This document shows, piece by piece, positions 30,901 through 40,009 of a stretch of 64,000 bases of DNA. A program made the position numbers and the translations under genes. The stretch spans positions 122,411,309 through 122,475,308 of the forward strand of contig OX638368.1 in NCBI GenBank assembly GCA_951812925.1. Direction: 5' to 3'. The notes beneath the pieces were generated by a model. It had not been told where the DNA came from, did not search any database, and saw only the letters and a list, made by a program, of their open reading frames with translations. The stretch is from Calliopum simillimum (lineage: Eukaryota > Arthropoda > Insecta > Diptera > Lauxaniidae). Position 1 is the first letter of the stretch. The number at the start of each line of letters is the position of its first letter.

Positions 30901-33557
30901 GATCTGTACATGACATGTACAATGCCATCATTGGAGGTAGGCACCGTAGGAGGCGGCACTGGGTTGCCTGGGCAAGGTGCTTGTCTAGATATGCTTGGTG
31001 TACGTGGTGCAAATCACATTAAACCGGGTGAAAATGCAAAAAAATTGGCACAAATTGTATGCGCCACAGTGATGGCAGGTGAATTAAGCCTGATGGCAGC
31101 ATTAGTAAATAGCGATCTAGTCAAGAGCCATATGAAGCACAACAGGTAAGGAAAATCAAAGAAAAAAAAAATCTTAAACATTTAAAAGATTTTAAAAATA
31201 AATTAAAGGATGGTCGTGCAATCGAATAAATGTTAAAGAAATATAATAAACTTTTTGTTAAATAGTCAGTTTAAGTTCCAGTGAAAGATTATCATAACTT
31301 TGTGAAGCTGTCGCTAAAGTTATTTATTAAACTGCATGAAAAACAAACATTGATTTCTGATCGTAATTATGCTTCTATTTGTAGTAAAATAAAAATTCGC
31401 AAATGATCTTCTTCTGCCACTCTAATAGCGCTCTTAGAAATTTAAATAATTCTTTTTTTCCTATGAATTGTTGTTTCCCAACTCAAAATCTACGTTACTG
31501 TCTTGAGGACAGATTTTTATTTATCTTCATTCACAATCCTATCTGCTGAAATATTATTCGCAATTAATTGTAGCTAATTTTCCATCAGAAACATATTGGG
31601 GGTTATCGTGAATCAAGATTCCCGGGGAATTTTCGTAAACTGTAATAGAGAATGTACGGCAGTTCGAGAAAATTCCCCGGGAATCTTGATTCACGATAAC
31701 CCCCATTGTATCGAATGTTTGATGCCAAAACTGCAATATATCCAATCACCAAACAAAGGTTAATTATTTGCCGATAAACATGACCGACTTTCTCCCTTAG
31801 TTTTAATGTCATGTTCATATTTTTTTAAAGGAAAATCATACAAGGCAAACTTATATCTCATTTTAAAGACGAGGAACAGTTGGTACTTAATGCTGCATTT
31901 AATAGAAATTAGCTAAATAAAAAGGAAAATTGTTTACCTTTAAAGTTTTTGTATTTGTAATACTTAAGCAACATTTTGGTGACTTTAGATTATTGTAATT
32001 CAAATGTTTCAGGAACATTTTGTAGACTTAAAGGAGATTTCATTTCAGCAACATTTTGTTGTATTTAAGACGATTTTTGTGTTGTACTTAACACAAAAAT
32101 GGGTTAAAAGAAGAAAGGTTAAAATGATTTGGAAAAAGTTTATTTTGATTTGGAAAAAGTTTAGTTTGATATGGAAAAAGTTTATTTTGATTTTGAATAA
32201 AGTTCACTTTCATTTGGAAAACGTTTAGTTTGTAAAAGAGTTTGAATTAAAAAAAAAACAAGTAAGGGTGTTACATTTGGCCTACACTGCAGTATTTTTC
32301 AAATTTTGCTTATATGGGAGGTGCCACACCCTCTTGTCCGAATTCACTCAGTTTTTTTTCAGAGTTCTTAGTATTTGAGTGAAATTTAGTTGGATCATCT
32401 TATAAAACTCTTTGAGTATAGCATTTTAAATTTTTTTTTATATGGGAAGTGCCACGCCCACTTGACCGATTTTGCTTAATTTTTGTTGAGAGCCTGCATT
32501 TATTATTCTTAGTGTCTGAGTCATATTTGGTTTGAATATCTCAAAAAACGCTTTCAGTATAACGTTTTCAAGCTTTTGCTTATATGGTGGTGTCACGCCC
32601 TCTTGTCCGAATTCGTCCATTTTTGGCTCAGAGCTTACGCTTACAATTCGTAGTATTTACGTGTATTTTGGTTGCATTATCGTAAAAAATACTCCAAAAG
32701 TTGCATTTTGAATATATATTTTGTATGGGCGGTAGGCGTGTCCGTTGACCGATTTCTCTCATTTTCAATCCCCCGAGCTTACTTTTACGACGAAGGTTGT
32801 ACACCAAATTTCATTGAATTATCTTGCTTAGTTTTCCCAAAAAATGTATTTCCACACACAGCCAACCAGCCAGCCATCCAGCCAGCCAGACAGACAGACG
32901 GACATGGCTATATGAACTCAGGAGGTGACGCTGATCAAGAATATATATACACTTTTCTATATCTGCCACGCCTCCTTCTCTGCGTTACAAACGGAAGGGC
33001 AAACTGAATTTACCCTTTTTGTAGGGTATAAAGATCAATTTGGTGCGAAAAAGGTTTAAATTGATGTGGAAATCCTGTATCGATATGACAGACCGTATTG
33101 CTTAACTTTGCTCGTTACAGATATTTCTCTGGTTTGAAACAGCCGTGGTTTCAGAAATGTTATTCCCTATTGAAAATTTACATTTGGCTTCATCATGAAT
33201 AAACATTTGCGAGAATTTTTCCTCAGACTGCCTTGTGGTCTCCATTGCATAATTTATTTATGATAAAGCCCATTGTGTTTGCAGTCATGAAAGAAGTGCT
33301 TATCAGTTCAAACTGAACGTTCTTTTAAGATGTGTTCAATGCAATTTTCACTGAAATATTCAAATCTTCTCGTTTTGGCACAGTGTTAAGTTACGACCAG
33401 AAATAAGTTAATAATTGTTTTCATTTTAATGTAATATATTATGATATGTAATGTAATAATGTGATACATATATGATTTATTTCATTTTAGATCCTCAATC
33501 GCAGTTAGTGGAAAGGCCTTAGATGTTGTGGTTTCCAGTTGTAGTAATATTAGCTAA
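18971..33557 (+). CDS. Hmgcr: HMG-CoA reductase, six coding exons, 926 aa
   Basis: Reduces HMG-CoA to mevalonate, the committed step of the mevalonate pathway, at the ER membrane. Coding exons are 18,971-19,319, 26,777-26,867, 28,701-29,279, 29,381-30,705, 30,776-31,145 and 33,491-33,557; all introns are GT-AG and phases join to 926 codons plus TAA. The N-terminal third is polytopic (first membrane segment about residues 18-36, last about 341-365). A poorly conserved linker leads to the catalytic domain, with the HMG-binding [15 protein letters not shown] stretch, TTEGALVAS (Glu594), [11 protein letters not shown] (NADPH), DKKPAAINW (Lys725), TGQDPAQN (Asp801), [12 protein letters not shown] and LVKSHM (His900). 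The human catalytic residues Glu559, Lys691, Asp767 and His866 are therefore all present. The start is the first Met and gives the N-terminus [12 protein letters not shown] that I remember from Drosophila. Insects do not make sterols, so the product serves isoprenoid synthesis. Ser906 matches the AMPK site (human Ser872); the last intron splits the Arg905 codon before it. Function is very secure. Confidence 0.97.
19858..19990 (+). mobile_element. End fragment of the CCCTGYAGG foldback family
   Basis: AACCCTGTAAGAGC, CATTCCAAAACTAGTTT and AAACTACTCCATG match the left end of the element at 52,502-53,686. Only about 130 bases are present and no matching right end is seen. It lies in Hmgcr intron 1. 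Confidence 0.6.
20060..20640. repeat. Local internal duplications in Hmgcr intron 1
   Basis: GGTAAGTATGTTCGTGG with a GAAAATGTTAAA block near 20,101 recurs in diverged form near 20,220, and TTTTTGCAGAGGAGCCCCT near 20,065 recurs near 20,580. At 20,655-20,760 a third pair repeats GATCAGAGTG and GCTTTGAGCAAAGT. No coding sense; probably an old duplicated element. Confidence 0.45.
21121..22024. mobile_element. Non-autonomous element with about 285-bp inverted repeats
   Basis: Left arm 21,121-21,410 and right arm 21,740-22,024 align over their whole length. Shared blocks are TCAGTTTTCAGATAAAA, AAATCACGATTTACATCCG, CAGATTTTTTTTATG and GTTTTATTGAG. The 330-base centre has no ORF of note. The superfamily is unassigned. 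It lies in Hmgcr intron 1. Confidence 0.75.
22166..22320 (+). pseudogene. LINE ORF2 scrap (YGCETW region)
   Basis: One frame reads [19 protein letters not shown] followed by [21 protein letters not shown] followed by a K-x-L-x-F-x-x-x-C stretch is the region just upstream of the LINE C-terminal domain seen at 6,979-7,310, so this may be the same family. Confidence 0.6.
23001..23878 (+). mobile_element. Tc1/mariner-superfamily (pogo-like) transposon, internally deleted
   Basis: Terminal inverted repeats AGGGAGGGAAATATGGAC (23,001) and GTCCATATTTCCCTCCCT (to 23,878) are flanked by TA on both sides. ATGGACYAC motifs recur inside near 23,026 and 23,369 and inverted near 23,850. A frame near 23,520-23,660 keeps [18 protein letters not shown], then, after a stop, [17 protein letters not shown]. 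That is a zinc-binding tail of the kind carried by some insect pogo-like transposases. The DDE domain is absent. Sits in Hmgcr intron 1. Confidence 0.7.
24083..25033 (+). mobile_element. Modular repeat element, copy 1 (four 142-bp modules)
   Basis: Starts TTTATACCCTACACCCAG, then TTCTTGATCAGCGTCACCTC and GAGTCGATATAG. Four modules follow, each carrying GGCGTGGCACCTCCCATATA or a variant, at 24,481, 24,623, 24,765 and 24,907, exactly 142 bases apart. It ends GCAGTGTAGGGTATTT with CACCCTTACTAGTTTTT. The front block resembles, as I remember, a common drosophilid interspersed repeat. No ORF. Hmgcr intron 1. Confidence 0.75.
25370..25700 (+). pseudogene. Possible mariner-like relic
   Basis: A 63-codon ORF (25,370-25,561) is followed by [10 protein letters not shown], close to the mariner SPDLAPSDYYLF with the catalytic Asp changed to Gly, and then by [20 protein letters not shown] before a stop. 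The upstream ORF has no motif I know. Tentative. Confidence 0.35.
25705..26770. other. Hmgcr intron 1 without recognised feature
   Basis: AT-rich intron sequence. No repeat arm or conserved frame noted apart from the acceptor at 26,771-26,776. Confidence 0.4.
27175..27360 (-). pseudogene. Degenerate LINE C-terminal fragment
   Basis: On the minus strand the DNA aligns by eye with part of 6,979-7,310 (the TCTGGTAGTCACACATCATC stretch against TTTGGTGGCCTCGCACTATA, then a shared AAAATGCAA and ATAGCAAACG), but the frame is broken by several stops. Hmgcr intron 2. Confidence 0.5.
27384..27690. mobile_element. Palindromic MITE with CACCCCTATTC ends
   Basis: Inverted arms of about 58 bases start CACCCCTATTC and include CGTTTCTATTTCG, GAGGC and TTTTATCG-type blocks. 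ATT flanks both ends, a possible 3-bp target duplication. A 25-base unit containing AGGAAAACGAAGC is duplicated in tandem at 27,513-27,562. Confidence 0.75.
28385..28556 (+). mobile_element. RTE-type LINE 3' end (or derived SINE)
   Basis: ATACCAAATTTCATCTCAAT, CGTTCAACGGTTTAGGCGTG, AAAAGATAACAGACAGACAG and TTTCGCATTTATAATATTAG follow the arrangement commonly seen at 3' ends of RTE-clade LINEs in insects. No ORF remains. Hmgcr intron 2, close to the exon 3 acceptor. Confidence 0.6.
31597..31705. mobile_element. Perfect 38-bp inverted-repeat hairpin in the last Hmgcr intron
   Basis: TGGGGGTTATCGTGAATCAA at the left edge and its exact inverse at the right edge continue for about 38 bases each (through TTCCCGGGGAATTTTC), with a 33-base loop. 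Arms this perfect suggest a recent MITE. A diverged short match sits near 2,805-2,833. Confidence 0.75.
31820..31915 (+). mobile_element. Palindromic MITE, family C, partial copy 2
   Basis: Matches the right arm of the MITE at 17,686-17,918: AAATCATACAAG, a TTTTAAAGACGA block and GCATTTAATAGA. The other arm is not obvious here. Confidence 0.5.
32126..32231 (+). repeat. Tandem repeat, five 21-base units
   Basis: GATTTGGAAAAAGTTTATTT plus one base, repeated from 32,126, 32,147, 32,168, 32,189 and (after a one-base slip) 32,211, with few changes. It lies in the last Hmgcr intron beside a modular element. Confidence 0.8.
32255..33035 (-). mobile_element. Modular repeat element, copy 2 (three modules)
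   Basis: Reverse orientation relative to copies 1 and 3: CAAGTAAGGGTGTTACATTT and CTACACTGCAGTATTTTTC come first, then three GGTGCCACRCCC modules (about 32,321, 32,451, 32,593). GTAGGCGTGTCCGTTGACCG, a CAGCCAGCCA/GACAGACA microsatellite (about 32,860-32,905) and TTGATCAAGAATATA-type sequence close it. Last Hmgcr intron. Confidence 0.75.
33185..33278. mobile_element. Hairpin MITE, copy 2
   Basis: GGCTTCATCATGAATAAACA and TTATTTATGATAAAGCCCA form inverted ends around CCTCAGACTGCC. Related to 15,967-16,072; diverged. Lies about 210 bases before the last Hmgcr exon. Confidence 0.5.
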
Positions 33558-33806
33558 AACTTAACAGTATCTCCCAAATATAACGTGGGAATTCACACTT
33601 ACTTTTCGTACTATAATTTTAAATGGAAATTTCATTATGTACAAGTGATAAGCATAAATTTTTGAATATTGTCAAGCAAATTTTTTACTTATGAAGCGTT
33701 GAAGCTTAAAATACTACGAGCATATGTTATCACAGGGTTTGTGGATAAAAAAGTGTTTAAATAATCCACTAACTAAACAAAAGAAAAGAAAATGTAAAAA
33801 AATAAA
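33558..33806 (+). terminator. Hmgcr: Hmgcr 3' UTR with first AATAAA signal
   Basis: The first AATAAA after the Hmgcr stop is at 33,801-33,806, in A-rich sequence. Further AATAAA motifs near 34,340 could serve as distal polyadenylation signals. Cleavage positions cannot be read from DNA alone. Confidence 0.5.
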
Positions 33807-33809
33807 ATA

Positions 33810-36030
33810 TTAAAATGCATATAAGAATAGATGCCAAAGTTAATTTGCAATTACCACAAATAACAATTAACATTGTATTTGTATTGTTATTTATTATTTT
33901 TTTAAAATTTATACTTAATATTATTATACATTTTTAATGATAAAAAGTTATCAGAAATAGAAACCGCGTTAAGCTTAATGTAAGACATACGCAAACATAA
34001 AAACAAAAAAAAAAAAAAAAACAATCAAACACTTCCAATATAAGATATATTTATAATAAATGATCTTATGTCTATAATGTCTTGAACATAGGAAGAATTT
34101 TAATGTAAGGCATAATAACGAATATTTGTATGTATGTATGTAAGTATGTATGTAATTGTATTTATGTAGGTGCTTCAGTTCTTCGGTAGCTACGTTTTTA
34201 AAACAAAGTCTGTTCATATTCAGTACCTAGTTGTTTAATGTTAAGCTATTGGAAAACAAAAAATCACATACCTTAGAATAGGGTGTAACTTTTTTAATCT
34301 CGTTTTTAATTATTTTTTTAACTAAACTTAACAATTTTAATAAATAAAATATTTTAAGATAATCATGTGATTTGTGTACCCAGACGAACTTTCATAATGA
34401 AGTCATGTTATAATTGCAAATGCTTTATCAATTGCAAAATTGCATGAAAAAGTGTTAAAAATTTCCAATAATTCGTTTACTACGTATATAATGTGAAAGA
34501 AATTTCCTCAATGAAATTGCCAAAAAAATACTTGGAAATTTTGACAACAAAAAAAAAAAAAAAAATCTTTGAAGCGTATTTTCTATAAATATTTCAGGGC
34601 GACTGTCGTGATGAATCAGATATGACAAATCTGTTGACGAAATTATTTCCAGCTGGGTAATTTTAAATCGTATGTTTTTCGAAGAGCACATGTTCAGTTT
34701 TTTCTTGAAAAATCACTTGTGATGCTATTAAGCTTGTAAACCAATAAGCGAAAATATTAGTAATCAAGCTTAGTGTGTGTTTAAATTGGCATTAACTTAA
34801 ATCTGAGTCGCAATGCAAAAACAAATAAACGGATAACACAACCGTGGATTGTAGTGGTAGAAATAATAACTTTTAACCAACATTACCTTGAGGTTAGATT
34901 TGAGAAGCTGCCATGATAGATATTTCCATAGCATTCCGAACATGGAGTTATGTATTTAAGGTTTACCATTGGCCATTGCATTAGTTAACATTCAATTTAG
35001 AATATTTTTGTTTAAAAAGAAGCGCAGAGAGTATATATGCGAATTGGTTTTCATTTGCTCAACTCATTTAACTCAATCTAAGAAGTAGTAATAGTGTTTT
35101 AAGCATATTCACTATTTAGTAGACTATATCATAAAAAAAATTTTGAAAAATTTCTTACTTTACCTAAAGAAAGGTAAAATTTAGTTACTTCATTGATGGG
35201 GAAATTGGCAGCTGACTTTGTTTCGCTCTGATCTAACTCAATTTTTTACAAAAACGGGAACAAGCCTTTGTTAATTTTAGGTAACCAAAGGTATGTTAAG
35301 TTACCTTTCGTATGTTCCTGGACCGCTGCTATTGAATCACATGAGTCACTAAAATAAAATGGACGCATGCGCTTTCAAAAGCAATAGATTCCATAACATT
35401 AATATTATATTAAACACAAAAGTCCTTTGAAAATAATCCATTTTCGGTTCAAACCAATTTAAATATGAGGAAGAATAAACAAAAGTTTTAAAGATTTAAA
35501 CTTTCAACCGACGGCACAATGTGAGATTTTGTCAATCTAGATGCTTTTTTTAATACGATTGCAGCCGTAGTTTGAGAGATATCGCTTTAAAGTTTGGTAT
35601 GTGTGCGTTTATTATGCGAAGGTTGTGTCCAAATATAAAAAAAAACGGCAAAAACTACCCCAAATCATCTTTTTTTGTTAAATTTTTTTTTTTAAATTGT
35701 TTGTAGCGAACAGAATGCTACTGAGAAAAAATGGGTGTGCCCAGTGTGCCAGACGGTTCAAATCTTCGCTTTTTTATTCGTTACGGATCCGTTACTGATC
35801 CGTTTGCGGGAGAAATTCCAAAAAAAAAAAATGATTCGCTTTTTTTTTGGGAATCTCTCCCGTGAATGGGTGATTAAATAAGTTTTTAAAAAAAATTTTT
35901 TTTTTAAATTCATTGTAATTTTGTTTGTAAAGGAATCTGTCCACTTACTTCCTATAAAGTAAAAATGTTAAAAATTCAAACTTGTAAGTTGAAGACTATG
36001 AAAAATACAACATTTTTGAAAAGTGTCTCA
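33810..36030. other. Intergenic stretch 3' of Hmgcr
   Basis: Distal Hmgcr 3' UTR may extend to about 34,350. A (GTAT)n-like run is at 34,126-34,155. Otherwise AT-rich sequence with no recognised gene or element. Confidence 0.4.
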
Positions 36031-36033
36031 CTT

Positions 36034-36106
36034 TTAACCCTTTCGACCCGGTTGGGACAATATATCCCAATTTACATATATATACTGTCCCAGCCGGGTC
36101 GAAAAG
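36034..36106. mobile_element. Short piggyBac-type MITE remnant
   Basis: TTAACCCTTTCGACCCGG, then TTGGGACAATATATCCCAA, then TGTCCCAGCCGGGTCGAAA inverted. The left end matches the element at 39,003-39,342. The right TTAA is missing, so this is probably a collapsed copy. Confidence 0.6.
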
Positions 36107-36109
36107 CTA

Positions 36110-37125
36110 ATGATGAAATGTATCAAATAAAATGTGCCAGCGCAGATATGAAAAACATTTTATCACAAGTTTTAAGTCAAATTATTGAGGTTTTAGAAGA
36201 ATAAAACTGATCGAAAACAAAGCACGAAGGGCTTAGAAGTAGTCACTTGAAGTGTGAGAATTATTCAAGTAGAAAAATATAACATAACATTGAAAAATAT
36301 TCAAAAATAGCAGTCGTAAAAAGCAAAATTAAAATCATTTTAATTTGTGAAAAATCATTTAATATTGAAAAATATAACTCCTGTTTAGGTGACGATTTTA
36401 AAACTTGACATGTGCAAAAAATCATTGAATTTAGAGCATTTTTATTTTTTCCATTAAGATCATCCAGATTGACAAATTTCACACTGTGGACCGACTGTGT
36501 AGCTTATGAAATAGCCGAAAAGAAAAAAAAAAACAATTATGCTTTTGTCACTAAAACTTTGTGATAAATAAAAAAGAAAACTTATTTTTTTAATTAATGA
36601 TGCAACTACTTATGCTTAAATTAAGAAAAATTAATTAATCAAAAAAAATCTGTTGAAACTAATTTAATAAGCTAATTAAAACAGAGCATTACAACAATCA
36701 TCACTGTGTAAATTTTTTCTTTATGAAACATTAAAAAATTTAATTTTAATAAAACAAAAACCGCAAACAAAAGATCTATTGATGTTAAATTTATCATCTT
36801 AAAAAAGGTTTGTTTCTTAATTTACTATAGAAGAATTGTAGTGAACTAATGAATTTCAGATAATGCATTATTGTACCTACGTTTCTCATATGGTACGTAC
36901 GTACATAAGTTAAATGAAATAGAAATTTAAAAAAAAAAAATTAATACAATATATAAATATTTTTAACAAAATTCTGGTGTGTGTTTACTGAATACTTGAA
37001 CTTCTTTAGGGCTTTTAGAGTTGCACCCGGACATTCCACCTACTCATTTATCGAAGTTTCTGAAATCAAATTATGTGCTTTAATTTTGAGCTGTAACAAA
37101 CTAAAACCAAACCACACTTATATGC
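36110..37125. other. AT-rich stretch without recognised feature
   Basis: No motif or repeat arm noted. Confidence 0.35.
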
Positions 37126-37129
37126 CAAC

Positions 37130-37826
37130 TTAAGGGGGCTTCTCACGTAAAATTTTCAAAAAATCAATTTTTTTTTTTTTTTCATAGGTTGATAGAATAA
37201 CGTCTTGGGAGTATATTCCCAAAGTTTCATGACTCAACTCTAAATATTATGGAAAATATGATTGATTGAACCAGCGCGCTCGGGGCGAAACTCAAACTTT
37301 AAATCGTTTTTTCTCAAAACTATGGTTTTCAAATCGCGGTACACGATTGCGAAAAAACTACTTAACCGATTTTTGATTTCTAAAAAGTGTTTTGCAGATT
37401 ATAAATTGAACGAGTGCATGAATGTCTGAAATTGTGGAAAAAAAGTTATTTTATACACTTTTTAGCCCCATTTAGCGACAAAAAATGAAAAAATAGCACT
37501 TTTTTTTCAAGACGTGATTTCAATATTGTAGAATCGAATTTTTTGGAGTTGCAGACACTCATGCAGTCAGGGGAACCCTGCTGAATAATAAAAAAATTTT
37601 GTTTTATGTTTCAGATAAAAACTTTGGGCTCCACAATGTACCGCGATAAATCCGTCAGCAGCGTCACGCCACACGCGACATTTAATAAGTCCGCCATTTT
37701 GTCATTTTAGTTTTTGAAAAAATGCTTTTTTTATAGTTCAAACGTGTGTGTTTTTATTTTCCGAGTGAAAAAAAAATCCCGAAAAACAACTACTTTTTGA
37801 CGTGTTACATGAGAAGCCCCCCTTAA
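37130..37826. mobile_element. MITE of about 0.7 kb with TTAAGGGGGCTTCTCA ends
   Basis: Terminal inverted repeats of about 20 bases, TTAAGGGGGCTTCTCACGTA at the left and the inverse (AGAAGCCCCCCTTAA) at the right. TTAA at both edges may be the target duplication or part of the repeat. The interior has no transposase frame. Superfamily uncertain. Confidence 0.7.
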
Positions 37827-37861
37827 GCAAGTACCCTGAAGGAGCATTTAATGCAACTTGC

Positions 37862-37945
37862 ATCGCCCAGTGGTCGAAACTCGACCGCAAATAAATTAAA
37901 TAATTTTGGTACTTATTGACACTTTTAGTACTTTTTCGATATTCG
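37862..37945 (+). repeat. Dispersed repeat with CCCAGTGGTCGAAA motif, copy 2
   Basis: CGCCCAGTGGTCGAAACTCG and AATAATTTTGGTACTTATT match copies at 13,058-13,175 and 57,548-57,672. Confidence 0.5.
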
Positions 37946-37965
37946 GTACAAAAAAGTCAAACAGG

Positions 37966-38450
37966 CCTGTTCCGTAATCCGTTTGGTTTCAATTACTTTA
38001 CATTTCGGAAGCTTTTTGATGAAAATGGTGAGTCACACGATAAAAAGTGTAAGAATCTCTTTTGTGGAGGTTTACATGTTCTACAAATTATTAAGGCGAT
38101 TCCTGAAAAGGTGTAAAAGCCTCGAAAACCTCGTAAACTCGTAAAACTGTCAAATTTCGTATTGATTTTGACAACTTTTACGAGTTTACGAGGTTTTCCC
38201 CTCATTGATTTGTATTAATGAAAAAACCGTTTAGGAAATACTCGATAAAATCGATTTTTTCGACTTTTTGTGTTTTTTTAAGATTATTTCCTAAACGAGT
38301 TCTTTTTTGTTAAGGCAAATCGATATTGTGTGCAGAACCTTTAATTCTCCACAAAAGAGATTCTATTACTTTTTATTGCTCGACTCTGCGTTTTCATCAA
38401 AAAACTCCCTAAATGAAAAGTAATTGAAATCACACGGATTTCGGGACAGG
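37966..38450. mobile_element. Foldback element with 105-bp arms and nested hairpins
   Basis: Arms 37,966-38,065 and 38,345-38,450 align through CCTGT, TTTCAATTACTTT, TTTTTTGATGAAAA and AGAATCTCTTTTGTGGAG. Inside are two smaller hairpins: ACCTCGTAAACTCGTAAAA against its inverse (38,128-38,200), and GTTTAGGAAAT against ATTTCCTAAAC (38,230-38,295). Confidence 0.7.
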
Positions 38451-38474
38451 TTTGAATGTTTGTTTTTTTTCCCT

Positions 38475-38694
38475 TCACCCATTCTTGATCGGCGTCACCT
38501 CCTGAGTCGATGTAGCAAGATAATTTGATGAAATTTGGTACACTGCCTCCGTTGCTAAAGTTTGCTCGTCTTACTGAAAATGAGCAAAATCGGTCAACGG
38601 ACACGCCTACCGCCCATACAAAAAATATATTCAAAATACAACTTTAGAAGTATTTTGCACGACAATGCAACCAAAATACACTTTAATACTACAC
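38475..38694 (+). mobile_element. Modular repeat element, split copy 4, left part
   Basis: TTCTTGATCGGCGTCACCTC, GAGTCGATGTAG and GGTCAACGGACACGCCTACC match the front half of copies 1 and 3. The sequence is interrupted at 38,695 by another element and resumes at 39,506. Confidence 0.65.
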
Positions 38695-38889
38695 AGAGCG
38701 AAGAAAAAAAGCATAACTGCTAAATGAGTTTCTACCACGTTCGTGAGTGTTTTAACTACGTTTCGTTGCTGATTTGGCAGCCAAAACACTCACGAAGCGC
38801 TGTTAAACTCAAATCAGCAACGAAACGTAATTCAAATACTCGCGAAACGTGGTTAAATCCAAATCAGCTCATTTCAAAATAAATAGACT

Positions 38890-38970
38890 TTCAGTCAACT
38901 TCACAATAATGATGGCCGTGACTGAGTTGCTAACGTCCGCATCTATCACACGAAAGGTTCCAGGTTCAAA
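38890..38970 (+). other. tRNA-like segment with B-box motif
   Basis: GGTTCAAATCTCC fits the RNA polymerase III B box (GGTTCRANNCC) with one change, and TGGCCGTGACT about 50 bases earlier is a weak A box. No cloverleaf can be folded convincingly. Probably a tRNA-derived portion of the surrounding element. Confidence 0.3.
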
Positions 38971-39002
38971 TCTCCCCAATATCAAACAGAAAAAAAATTT
39001 AT

Positions 39003-39342
39003 TTAACCCTTTTGAACCGGTTGGGACAATATATCCCAAAAAATTTTAAATAAATAAATTTTACATACATAACTCAGTTATTTATGTCACTTAAATTGAA
39101 TGAATTAATAAATTTAATACAATTTTAAGTAAACACTGTTTTTTCTTATAACCACTCCAAGGATTTTATATTCCAAAAATTCAAATCAAAAACATATGTT
39201 GGGAGTATACCCCGGAAGCGGTTTTGGCGGTTAAAATTTGAATTTTGAGACGGTCAAAAATTTTACTTAAATTAAGTTTCTAAGGTTGACCCATCACAAA
39301 TATTGTGAAGCCCACAGTTTTTTTTCGGGTCGAAAGGGTTAA
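39003..39342. mobile_element. piggyBac-type MITE with TTAA at both ends
   Basis: TTAACCCTTTTGAACCGG at the left and CGGGTCGAAAGGGTTAA at the right give CCCTTT inverted ends next to TTAA, the piggyBac arrangement. TTGGGACAATATATCCCAA is subterminal, as in 36,034-36,106. 340 bases, no transposase. Confidence 0.8.
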
Positions 39343-39505
39343 AGCATAAAATTGAAAATAAAAAAAGAAAATAAATATCAGTTTCATTAAATTAAAAAAT
39401 AATTAAAAATTTTTTTTGGATTTTTTTTAGCAACGTGGGTCGCCACGTGGTTAAAATAACTAAGTTTCTGCCACTTTTGACAATGTTGTTTTCTCTGTGT
39501 AAGGA

Positions 39506-39775
39506 CAGTTAGCACAAGCTATGAGCAAAAACTAGACGAACTCTGACAAAAGGGAGTGGCACCTTGCATACAAGCAAAAGATTGTAAAATGCTATTCTGA
39601 AAGCGTTTTTTGAGATCATCTAACCAAATTTCACTCAGACACTGAGAACAGTAAGTGCAAGATCTGAGAAAGATCTTTATGAATTTGGGCAAGAGGTCGT
39701 GGCACCTCAGGTACAAGAAAAATTTTCAAAATACTGCAGTGTAGCGTATTTAACGTTTAACTCGGCCAAAGGTAA
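39506..39775 (+). mobile_element. Modular repeat element, split copy 4, right part
   Basis: Two diverged modules (GGGAGTGGCACCTTGCATAC and GGTCGTGGCACCTCAGGTAC, about 142 bases apart) and the end CTGCAGTGTAGCGTATTTAA complete the copy that began at 38,475. Confidence 0.6.
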
Positions 39776-39799
39776 GTTTTTAGTTATGAGCATTTTTGT

Positions 39800-40005
39800 A
39801 TTTTTTTTTTTTTTTGTATGAAAACATATATAAAATAAATTTAGGTTGTGACTTCAAAAATAGCTCCCAGGCCTTCAAATTTCAAGCTAGTGGTACCAAA
39901 ATTTGACACAAGATGGAACCAAATGTGCAGATTTCGAAAAACGCTGTCCCGTAAAAAGTTGGTAACTTGAGTTACCAACTTTTACGTTGGATGTATCGAT
40001 TTTTT
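39800..40005 (-). mobile_element. MITE with TTACCAACTTTTACG ends, copy 2
   Basis: Reverse-complement match of 9,924-10,178, including CAAGATGGAACCAAATGTGC and CTCCCAGGCCTTCAAATTTC. In this copy the two TTACCAACTTTTACG motifs sit almost adjacent at the right edge. Confidence 0.6.
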
Positions 40006-40009
40006 CATA

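Larger units (their letters stand above)
38695..39505. mobile_element. ACACAGA-ended element inserted in a modular repeat
   Basis: Ends ACACAGAGCGAAGAAAA and TGTTGTTTTCTCTGTGT are inverted over about the first 8-10 bases. Inside is a palindrome of AAAACACTCACGAA/TTCGTGAGTGTTTT with CAGCAACGAAACGTA blocks, a tRNA-like segment (38,890-38,970) and a complete piggyBac-type MITE (39,003-39,342). A degenerate relative is at 187-365. Confidence 0.6.

Noticed and set aside
31554..31818. Two overlapping minus-strand ORFs
   Set aside because: They arise because the 38-bp palindrome repeats the same codons on both strands.
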